64,000 bases of DNA from Diaporthe sp. PMI_573 (Eukaryota > Ascomycota > Sordariomycetes > Diaporthales > Diaporthaceae). Positions 56,067 to 64,000 of the stretch are shown in pieces. The notes below the pieces were generated by a model. The model was not told the DNA's origin and searched no databases. It saw nothing but the letters and a program-made list of their open reading frames with translations. Positions within the stretch are counted from its first letter, which is position 1. Each line of letters begins with the position of its first letter. A program made the position numbers and the translations under genes. Location: contig JAJTUP010000030.1 in NCBI GenBank assembly GCA_021399435.1, positions 248,001-312,000 of the forward strand, given 5' to 3'.

Positions 56067-57785
56067 ATGATGGACGCATGTACCTCACAAAGAATAGTTT
56101 CATTCAAATACAACACCCTCTCGGACGCCGCGGGATACATAAGGCTTCTCGAGGTGCTTGACGACGATTACTCTGAGAATATCAAGGTCCGATGCAGAAT
56201 TTCAACATGGCTAGTGGATAATGCACCATCCTATTACGCAATCTCATATACATGGGGCGATCCTGAGCCCGAGTCAACAATTCTTGTCAATGGCCAAGTT
56301 TTCCGAGTCCGGGCAAATTGCGAGTTTGTCTTGAAACAGGCCTATTGGTATAACAAGACCTACTACTATTGGATTGATGCTATCTGTATCAACCAGGAAA
56401 ATCTCGAGGGGAAGAGCATGCAAGTTTCAATAATGGGCAGTATCTATAGAAAGGCTGCTCGGGTGCTGGCTTGTGTGGGGGACCACGGGGATGACAGCAC
56501 TTTTTTGGTCCACAAGCTCAAACAACGCGCATTCACGAAGGGGCCAAACCCTAGGTATTCAGGCATGAGACTTTCTTTAAGGTTCTAGCTTGGACAAATA
56601 TTCTCCACAACTGTGCGGTTCCTTCGCGCTGTGCTTTGTTTTATGGAACGACCATATTTCACTCGACTGTGGATCTTGCGGGAGCTGAGGAATGCACAGG
56701 AAGTCACTTTCTTATGTGGATTAGATGCCGTACCAAGGCGTGTCATATATGGCATGTCGGAAGGGATTCAGCATCATCTTGAATCCATCCTCTGGGCTGG
56801 GAAGCTTTCTTCTATCCCAACAAACATATCAAGAAGGCTTCCGGTCTTTCGAAGATTTTGGACTGTGCCGGAATATTGGCGGAAATACTCCGACGATTCC
56901 AAACGCGATCAAAGACTGTTGGACATAGCCAGAAGAGCGTGGCTTCTCGTGTGTTTTCGAGATGACATACCCATATTGATGTCCGCGGCGCGTGAGTTAG
57001 AATGCCAGGAAAGGAAGGATAAAATATTCAGCCGGATCTCACTGATTGACTGGGGTGGTTCCGCCCCACTGATGCCAGATTACACGCAAACCGAGTTCGA
57101 AGTCGCTGTCAGCTTTTTCCAAGCTCTTCTGAATGCTTGGAAGTATCAAAGCGGAGCTGTGTCCCTATGGGGCATACCTTACGTCGGCAACGAGGTTGTG
57201 CATATGCTCCAGTTGGACAACAATTCCGCCGGAGTGTCAAGCGCACTTGGAGCACGAGCAATGATGCCGGGAATGTATCTTGTGGGAGAAGAGACAAACG
57301 TCAAATGCACGCATTCTCATAATGAGAACTCGACGGGATGGCGTGTGTCGAGTGGACATCTGACGAAGAGTGATTCAGGATTCTGGACTTGGAGTCCACC
57401 GTGGTCCGATAAAAGCAAGGTGTACCTGCCGTTTTGGGTCAAAAATGGTGATTGGATTGTCGTGGCAGGGGAAAATCCAATTTTTACCAGTTTTGTGCTG
57501 GTCAGAGAGGCTGTCGAGGGCTTTGGTGGTCCCCTCATAGGGCACGCTGTATCTGATACCATTGATACCGAGGAGGAAGTGGTGGGTGTCAATTTCGGAA
57601 TCCACTGGGACCCGGAAGACTTGGTGATATATTCCACGGTGGAGGACGAGATGATGAAATTGGCATCTCATTCCGAGCGGTATTCTGCTGAATGGGTGAG
57701 AGCGTTGAATACTGCTGTGTGCCGAAACAGGACTCCGGGCTCGTCATACGCTTTTCGCTGCGATGGAATGAATCACATTTCTTGA
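56067..57785 (+). pseudogene. HET-domain gene with in-frame TAG (possible pseudogene)
   Basis: The reading frame from ATG 56067 runs to 57785 in one frame, about 571 codons, interrupted only by TAG at 56586-56588. Before it are the HET domain hallmarks YYAISYTWGDPEPES and YYYWIDAICINQENLEGKSMQVSIMGSIYRKAARVLACVGD; after it are RPYFTRLWILRELRNAQEVTFLCG and a C-terminal part ending in NFGIHWDPEDLVIYS. HET proteins mediate non-self recognition and incompatibility cell death on hyphal fusion. I tested the GT sites before the TAG. The strong GTATTC at 56555 would give a 34-nt intron and a frame break, and the in-frame donors (GTGCTG at 56463, GTGGGG at 56475) are poor, so splicing out of the stop is not well supported. 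A C-to-T change of a Gln codon (CAG to TAG) would explain it. Alternatives are a genuine but weak intron or a sequencing error. Confidence 0.7.
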
Positions 57786-58879
57786 GCTCTGGTCGAAGGA
57801 TCATGTCGATACTCAAAGGAACATATCCCCGGGGGCTACTTGTTCGCCCCAAGCTATTATGGACCCTCCGGAAACCTGTACAATTTTCAATCTAAAGAGC
57901 TGTCATTAGCTTTGTCGACCTGCTGATGAAGGACGGTGTTCCTCGTTCGACAACGTATTGACTATTTGTATTCTTTGAGTTCCTCTACTAAGCTGGAACG
58001 GCAATGAGTGTCCTATAAGGACAAGGAACAATGTGTCTTATCGACGATAACAGTGGGATTCGCTATGCAAGGCTTTAAACAGTGACTTTCCAATCTTTTG
58101 CAAACCAGTGCTCTGTTAGATGCCACTACTTCGCACTATAAGTCTTAGTGTTGAGCCGTGCCTAGTCTCAGCCGCTATTCGCGCCGGCGCTGTTGACAAG
58201 CTCTCAACCTTGAAATGGACCGGCCCGTCAAGGTCGAAGCCATCGCGAGACACGAGCTAGTCAGACGCCGTCAAGCACCGTCAAAGTGCCTTCGCCATGT
58301 GACTCAGGCCTTCAAGTTTGACAACGTATAGATCTTCGATCTAGGCGTGATCTCCTGGGGTTCACTTTTGATACATCGTAGCATTTGATAAAGAATGCAA
58401 ACCAGCTTAGAAGCTTTTCCATCTTTCAATAAAATACAATTGCATCCATATGCCTGCCGCTTTACGATGCTTGTTCTTGACTTTGGAAGTTCCAGTCTCT
58501 CTTATGGAACGGCTAGGGTGGCGCAGTTAGTGTTTCCACTCTGAAGATTCTCATATTCCCTGCAACATGGATGGCCATAGGTTGGACTTGCTTTCTGATC
58601 TTTGTGTATGGCAAATTCACAAAAGCAGGATGGATAATTGCGAACTTGGTGATCATGGCCGCTTGGGAACGGGAACGACTGATCAGGGTACCCGTCAGGT
58701 TCCCCCCGGACTGCGACTTTGATTGCAGTTGTGGCCTGTAAGTAATGTGGACGAGAGGCTGGCACTCCCTCGATCTTGAGTGTTTCTCTGAATTGAGTAG
58801 GTATGGTTAATGGATTTGACGCAGCTGTTGTTGCATTCACCAACACTGAAGGTGGCGTTATAGCCTCTCCCTGACAAAG
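57786..58879. other. intergenic region, possibly part of a decayed gene
   Basis: No intact gene. A minus-strand frame at 58502-58846 lacks an ATG, and I found no splice junction joining it in frame to the relic at 58880-59336. Confidence 0.35.
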
Positions 58880-59336
58880 TCAAGGGTTGCCCAGGTGGTT
58901 TACCTGTATAGCTCCTTGCGTCGAGATGTTTCTACTGCATCTCGAACCGAGAAGTGCCTCTCTACGGTCATTGAATCTTGGGCTTATTCCGTTCTCTGTT
59001 TCAAGTCGGCTCAGCAGTGTGAATGCGATAGCCTGCCAGAATAGAATCCCTGTGGGAATTTCCCGAATGGGAATTTGTCTCCTTTCGATATCTATAAGCA
59101 TACTATAAGCATCTAAATTTGGTGCCGACCTTTCAGGGAGCCAGGGAGCCTCCAAGAGTTTCGCCGATACCGAGGCAGCTAATCCGAACTCGTGCAAATC
59201 GGCCCACCCGAACGCCACCATCTCCGCTACTTCATCCTAGACAGACTGGGGATGCCGAGGTACGCATAAATCTTGGCAACATCCGTAAGATTGAGTTCGG
59301 GTCCCTCAGCAAAGCCCGGCTCTAGGTGAATATTTC
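58880..59336 (-). pseudogene. frameshifted coding relic of unknown family
   Basis: The minus strand has two adjoining protein-like segments in different frames. The upstream one (about 59336-59235) reads EPGFAEGPELNLTDVAKIYA and YLGIPSLSR, then meets a stop. One base away, the frame DEVAEMVAFGWADLHEFGLA continues for over 110 codons through EAPWLPERSAPNLDAYSMLIDIERRQIP and IPTGILFWQAIAFTLLSRLE to a stop at 58880. Both halves look like one protein with a single-base frameshift between them, and no intron of sensible length joins them. The second segment also has its own ATG at 59221. I do not recognise the family. Confidence 0.35.
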
Positions 59337-59938
59337 ACTCATCAACAACTGTGGTGCAACATAATTGGGTCATCATGAGCCTGGAAATGGACGAAAACAG
59401 CCAACAATTGTGTCTATCACCTTGCATTTGACTGCACGTCTAGTAATCAATATTTGAAATCCGTCCTCACCCCGCTTTTCCCACTATGTGATATCCACCC
59501 TCATCCTCATGGTACCGTAGCACCCGGCGTTCGGTCCCAGGGCTATGGAGGGCGCGAAAATAATCATGATATAGTATCAGTATAAGATCGCACTCCTAGC
59601 GAGTCATACGTTCCAAGCTGCTTCGGCTCCCAGTTGCATAGCGTGAGGCGGCGTAAAACTTTAAGGATACAGTTGCTCTTTTGGTACTGGGTAAACCCAT
59701 ACCCTGACATTCCAAGTATCCATATCCATGCACCGCAAGGCTTAAAAAGGAGTTTGCCGTCCAAAATGGGACGACAGCCTTGACGCTGCTCCACAACGCC
59801 TACCACGCAACTCATAGCCAACAGTCCAGCCGAGGGAGTACAAAATGGTATTGTTTCCCCCATCATTCGACGTATGGATGGCTCTACCGTTCTGATACCA
59901 GCACCAACTGCACTCACTTTCGTTTTCATCCGGCCAAG
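59337..59938. other. intergenic region and epoxide hydrolase leader
   Basis: No gene is supported. The right part, from about 59780, is the leader immediately before the epoxide hydrolase start. Confidence 0.45.
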
Positions 59939-61090
59939 ATGGAGGTAGTCACTGCCGATACCCCTACGTTCGAGTATCAGACGGCTACTCTGAACGGGGT
60001 CAAGTACAACTACATCCAAGCAGAGCCTGCGTCGGGCAAGGTGGTCGGTACAATCTTCCTGATCCACGGATGGCCGGATCTGTCGCTGGGATGGCGAAAC
60101 CAGATCCCCTTCCTCACCTCCAAAGGCCTGAGGGTCATCGCCCCAGACATGATGGGCTACGGTGGGACTGATGCACCTGAAGACTTAAGCTTCTAGTGAG
60201 TGAATTCTTTCCATTTCACACCCAAAGATAGGGAATCTCTAAAATTCCTGGATGACTGACTTGCCAAACCATATAGTACCTTCAAGCGTGCCTCAGATGA
60301 CATCGCCGCCCTCGCCAGCCACCTCGGCCTGTCACGGATCATCCTCGGCGGACACGACTGGGGCGGAGCTGTCGTCTACCGCGCCGCACTGTGGCAGCCG
60401 GACCTGGTGGCCGCCTTCTTCGTCATCAGCACACCCTTCGCGGCTCCCCGCGTCACCTACGTCGACCAGGCCACCGCGCTGCCCACGCTGCACTACCAGC
60501 TGCAGTTCCGCACGGACGCCGTCCAGGACTACATCGGCCCCGTGGACGCGCAGAACGCCACGCGCGTGCGACAGATCCTGAACACCATCTACGGCGCGAC
60601 GCTCCCCGATGGCAGCTCGGCCTTTAACGCCAGCGGCGATGGGTACACGTTTGAGCTGCTTGACGGCGTCACCGAGGACACGCCGCTGCTGAGCACGGAG
60701 GAGTTGGACTTCTATGTCGACAGCTACCTGGCTGACCCGTTCAACCGCACGCTGAACTGGTACCGCACCGGAGAGATCAACTGGGAAGACGAGAAGGTGT
60801 TCGTGGCTGACGGCGCGGCTTACACGGCCAAGTACGCGCAGCCTGGCTTGTATATCGGCGGGACGCAGGACACAGCCCTGCCACCGATCTTGTCGACGGG
60901 TATGGAGGCATACTTTGACAGCCTGTCCCGGGGCGAGGTGGATGGCGGGCACTGGATCATGTGGGAGAAGCCGGAGGAGGTGAATGGCTTTGTTGATACT
61001 TGGCTGACTGGCTCTGTGATCGGGAACTTGACTGTCGGTCTGAACCTCACGACGGGCATTGCGGCTGCAAGTGCTCTGGCTCTTCGATGA
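59939..61090 (+). CDS. alpha/beta-fold epoxide hydrolase
   Basis: Exon 1 (59939-60195) and exon 2 (60277-61090), with an 81-nt intron (GTGAGT donor, ATATAG acceptor), give 356 residues. The enzyme opens epoxides to diols by a covalent ester intermediate. Motifs are the oxyanion HGWPD (43-47), DMMGYGGTD (70-78), the nucleophile elbow GHDWGG (111-116) with Asp113, the lid tyrosine regions (LPTLHYQLQFR and LNWYRTGE), the acid-site GTQDTALP and the catalytic His311 in GGHWIMWEKPEEV. The splice junction restores DLSFY/TFKRASDDIAAL, conserved in the family. There is no signal peptide. The C-terminus extends about 25 residues beyond the usual end with a mildly hydrophobic segment (GLNLTTGIAAASALALR), which might be a tail anchor. 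It is probably used in detoxification of plant or fungal epoxides or in a secondary-metabolite route. No other pathway gene is adjacent. Confidence 0.88.
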
Positions 61091-61877
61091 GCCTCTGCTT
61101 TGTAGCTTCTACTTACAAGAAAATCTATTCACATCGCCCATGGCAATTTGGTCAAAGAGCCTTCGATGCTTTTGTACACTTGCCAAGTTGAGAATACTCC
61201 AGAAGTCCGAAATCTCAAATTGCACGCAGAAACAGATCACTGCAACACATCATGTTAGTTACACCCGGAGAGACCCCGGCTTGATGTTGTTTGGGTGCAA
61301 CCGCGCTTGGCGATTCACCGACGGCCGTTGTTCCCATCGTCTCAATTGTCCCAGCTTACCGGTAGGCTATTCGCCGCCACATGCTGACCATGGTGCATAC
61401 TCGTTTATTCGTACCTTGCATGCCCGCCGTGTTGACACTGTTCTGCAATACAGCAGTACGGCCGAGCAAAGACTGCCCGCAGGTGCCTCTCATCAACCTT
61501 CCTGCCCCCTGGCGAGAAACCTCAACATCAACCCATACTTTTGAACTTTCCGAAGGCCATAGCCAGCGTTTGTAATGTACACAGTAACCAGAGACACCTT
61601 TCCTTCTTTTCTCTACAGTGCAAGTCAGCAATCTGCGCCGTTGTAGGGTGTCGAGTGTCCAATCACAAAACAGAAGCTGCACACCGCCTTTTACGTAGAG
61701 GATGGTAGCAACGCAGCTCCTGTCAGACGGTAGCTCCATCATGCTTGCTGACCTAATTGGTCCGCACCGGCTATAAGGAACCCCCGTCCAGGTCTTCTGC
61801 AGAACTGCGGCCGTGACGAAGCCTTGACGACACGACGCCAAGCTCACAGCTGGTAGACACAAAGCGCCACGTCTACG
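61091..61877. other. intergenic region, no supported gene
   Basis: About 0.8 kb between two genes of the same strand. A minus-strand frame at 61356-61862 has no recognisable motif and overlaps the F-box gene promoter. Confidence 0.45.
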
Positions 61878-62963
61878 ATGTCAGACCAAGCGACCGAGAC
61901 AGAGGCGCTCGTCGCTCGTCTTTCTCATCAACCGGAGACTCTGATTCAGGCGATGATCACAATTAGTGATCCGCCCGGGCCGCTGGTGACATTACAGATC
62001 CAAGACCGGCAGTCGTCTCTCGGGGCTCTCGACGGGTTGCCCCCAGAGCTGGTTCACGAGGTGCTCGATCATCTTGACGTGCGGTCATTGACCCGATTTT
62101 CGCAAACTTGCTGCCAGGCACAGCGTGTCGTCGGGTCTCTCTCCTCATACCGAAATCTCTTGAGCCATGCGCCAGACGCACTAGCCGCACTCAGCGGGAT
62201 CAAAGCCATACACCTACATTCGATATCCCAGCTCCACGCTGTCCTGAGATCGCCGCGCTGTGAGACATGTCCAGAGTATGGAGCGTTCCTGTTCCTCCCG
62301 ACCTGCGACAGAGCTTGTTGGCAGTGCCTACAGTTCAGAAAAGAGCGGCTGGTGGTGCCCATAGGGGTAGCTCGCAAGGCCCTGGCCCTCACGGACGATC
62401 CAGAAAAGTTCCATATGATGACTAGCATCCCAGGCAGATATGGGATCAGACAATTGGAATATGGTTACGGCCCACTCTCGGTGCCCTCAATACTCGTCGC
62501 CGTAGCCCATGCCATGGAGCTAGCCATCTCAAAACATGGGTCTGTGGAACGCCTTCGGGAAAGCCTTTCACAACAAGCCATCACTGGGCCCGGGGCTCAC
62601 AGTGCAAAAAAGTTACGAGATCTCCTCTGGTTCGATGGCTACTTTGATGCAAATTTGGTACCGGACGTGGGTAGCAGCCTAGTCGGCCGTTACTTTGGGC
62701 GGGCGTCTATCCGATTCCCTTCACTTATGGGCTCAGACAAGATCGAGTATGGCCACTGGTGTCGGGGCTGCCAATGGATGGACGACCAGCGTCATCGGTT
62801 ACCAGCTGATGTTCTCGTCCAAATCGTCCCAGCTGACGTTGACCCTGATCGCGAACTCCTCCGTATGGCCAGGATAGCATATTCTACGGCTGGGTTCTTG
62901 GAACATATTCAACACTGCTATGGCGCACAAAGATTGAAATCCGAGCCTGACGAGGAACAATGA
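61878..62963 (+). CDS. F-box protein
   Basis: A single exon of 361 residues. The F-box at about residues 50-90 reads LDGLPPELVHEVLDHLDVRSLTRFSQTCCQAQRVV, the Skp1-binding helix set of SCF ubiquitin ligases. It is followed by RNLLSHAPDALAALSGIKAIHLHSISQLHAVL. A cysteine-rich segment CETCPEYGAFLFLPTCDRACWQC looks like a C4-type zinc-binding knuckle, an arrangement common in fungal F-box proteins of the 'F-box plus CxxC' type. The C-terminal half contains HWCRGCQWMDDQRH, a second CxxC. There is no leucine-rich or WD repeat, so the substrate-recognition part is unknown. It is probably cytosolic or nuclear. The start has no competing upstream ATG in frame. Confidence 0.78.
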   Translation: MSDQATETEALVARLSHQPETLIQAMITISDPPGPLVTLQIQDRQSSLGALDGLPPELVHEVLDHLDVRSLTRFSQTCCQAQRVVGSLSSYRNLLSHAPDALAALSGIKAIHLHSISQLHAVLRSPRCETCPEYGAFLFLPTCDRACWQCLQFRKERLVVPIGVARKALALTDDPEKFHMMTSIPGRYGIRQLEYGYGPLSVPSILVAVAHAMELAISKHGSVERLRESLSQQAITGPGAHSAKKLRDLLWFDGYFDANLVPDVGSSLVGRYFGRASIRFPSLMGSDKIEYGHWCRGCQWMDDQRHRLPADVLVQIVPADVDPDRELLRMARIAYSTAGFLEHIQHCYGAQRLKSEPDEEQ

Positions 62964-63102
62964 ACAAGAACTGTTGATGTTAATGCTTCAGAAGCCTGAG
63001 GACATTTTTGCGACATTATCCTTGTGTGCTGATTATGTACTATCTGGAGTATGGCTTTCAGAATTCTATCATTATATCCACACTGTATGGTCTATTCCCG
63101 TC

Positions 63103-64000
63103 TCATATCTCCGGAAAGGCTTCAAGAGGGGAACTTTCTTGATCAGAATCTTGGGGGGTGTCGCGAGACTTGGATGTGCAAAGCTGTGTGCCAGTTGCAA
63201 CCAACACAACCAACATCGTAAAACAGGTCATCAAGAAGATGATGTACAGATTGGGTGACATAAAAATGCCTAGTGTACTGGTGCTCGTGTCTCCAATGCA
63301 CTTTTCAGACCGCCAAAAAGCCTTGCACATGGCGTTTGACCGCTTCGACGCGACACAGACACTGGTAGCCAGGAGCCCGTACACAAAGACTTGGGCACCC
63401 CAGCAATATGCAGAACGACGTCCACATGGCGTTGGTAGCACATCGAAGATTATTGTGGCGAGAAACAGGTGGAGGAAGCTTGCCAATGGGGCGCCTACCA
63501 AGAAGGCGCCTGGGAGGGTAGAGATTATTGTTGAGAGAGAGTATGAGACCCCAATATCCAGGAGAAGCTCGCCTAAGAACCACGCCATGAGGGAGACTGC
63601 AAGCAACGTGGTGAAGACAAAAGTATGCTTGGCAAGCTGGCTGGCCCCAAACATGCACTTATCCAGATACCTGAGACATCTGAGGTTGACTCTTGGGAAC
63701 GCATCCGCATCCGCTTTCATCATCCAGTGTGTGATATCTTTCACTGTTAATAACGTCAGTACCCTCTCGCTAATTTCTCTTGATATGAAGGATACGCACC
63801 GGTGTCAGGCGGTAAAGCGTCTGAATAACTGGGTGGTTGCAGGGTATTGTCGCTGGGGGAAATCCACCTCAGGAATCCCACCACAGGTGCGATGAGGAGG
63901 AAAACGGGCAAAATCTGCCCGAAACTCCAGGACCCGCCACGATAGTCACCCTGGGGTGTTCCGTAACCGTGAACCAAGTAGTTAGGATCAGGGTTTAGTG
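63103..64000 (-). CDS. multi-pass membrane protein, 5' end beyond the window
   Basis: The right edge cuts this minus-strand gene. Visible exons are 64000-63800 and 63743-63103, joined across a 56-nt intron (GTGCGT donor, TTAACAG acceptor), with 279 residues seen and no start codon in the window. The exon at the edge contains one hydrophobic helix (SFGQILPVFLLIAPVVGFLRW). The second has four more: FVFTTLLAVSLMAWFLGELL, PGAFLVGAPLASFLHLFLATIIF, WGAQVFVYGLLATSVCV and LYIIFLMTCFTMLVVLVATG. A motif VKDITHWMMKADADAFP lies at the junction. It resembles uncharacterised fungal integral membrane proteins often found near HET genes, but no function can be given. The C-terminus is short and acidic. Confidence 0.65.

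Noticed and set aside
56555..56588. 34-nt intron that would remove the TAG of the HET gene
   Set aside because: Too short for the introns seen here (56-267 nt), and its removal breaks the frame of the downstream half.
1..64000. CRISPR arrays, bacterial operons or ribosome binding sites
   Set aside because: The spliced genes show a eukaryotic nuclear sequence. The regular 15-bp arrays have no spacers and are not CRISPR.

Overview
The window comes from a filamentous ascomycete (Pezizomycotina, most likely Sordariomycetes). Genes carry short spliceosomal introns (about 55-200 nt) with GTAAGT/GTGAGT-type donors, CTAAC/CTGAC-like branch sites and TAG/CAG acceptors, and TATA boxes lie about 60-145 bp upstream of several starts. 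The gene set (HET domain, MYND finger, GH28 pectinase, AA11-like copper oxygenase, F-box, APH-type kinases) is typical of that group. I saw no rRNA, tRNA, CRISPR array or complete transposon.

Layout. 0-9 kb: a 2,3-dihydroxybenzoate-type decarboxylase, a MYND-finger protein, a secreted amidohydrolase and a small cysteine-containing secreted protein that becomes visible only when its intron is removed. 10.8-18.9 kb: a conserved block with Sec18/NSF, a LENG1-like Cir_N protein, a calycin-like small protein and a conserved acidic nuclear-type protein. 18.9-34.4 kb: a very gene-poor, GC-rich, simple-sequence region in which the only gene I can support is a three-exon KxDL-like protein (22.1-23.2 kb); the stretch from 23.2 to 34.4 kb holds no supportable coding gene. 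34.4-39.4 kb: Dgk1 and the ribosome-biogenesis helicase Spb4. 40-47 kb: an unknown three-exon protein and two kinase-fold genes. 47.8-64 kb: an accessory-type region with an exopolygalacturonase, a Cps1/GT2-type processive glycosyltransferase, a membrane-anchored LPMO-like protein, a HET gene interrupted by an in-frame stop, a decayed gene, an epoxide hydrolase, an F-box protein and a multi-pass membrane protein cut by the window edge.

The most unusual feature is a dispersed family of degenerate 15-bp tandem arrays (consensus close to TTATYCCATAGGAGG) at four intergenic sites: 10.9-11.17, 14.41-14.63, 39.55-39.96 and 41.08-41.26 kb. The first two are inverted copies that flank sec18, and each also carries the same 39-bp non-array core, in which all 8 differences are transitions. 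The other two flank the unknown gene at 40.0-40.9 kb, also in opposite orientations. This looks like a small mobile or structural repeat, not a protein-coding feature.

Functionally, the conserved genes cover vesicle fusion (sec18), RNA processing (LENG1-like), lipid metabolism (dgk1) and 60S assembly (spb4). The right-hand genes point to the cell surface, plant-wall polysaccharide attack and self/non-self recognition. Exon boundaries were worked out by hand from splice consensus and frame; function calls rest on motif recognition without database searches.
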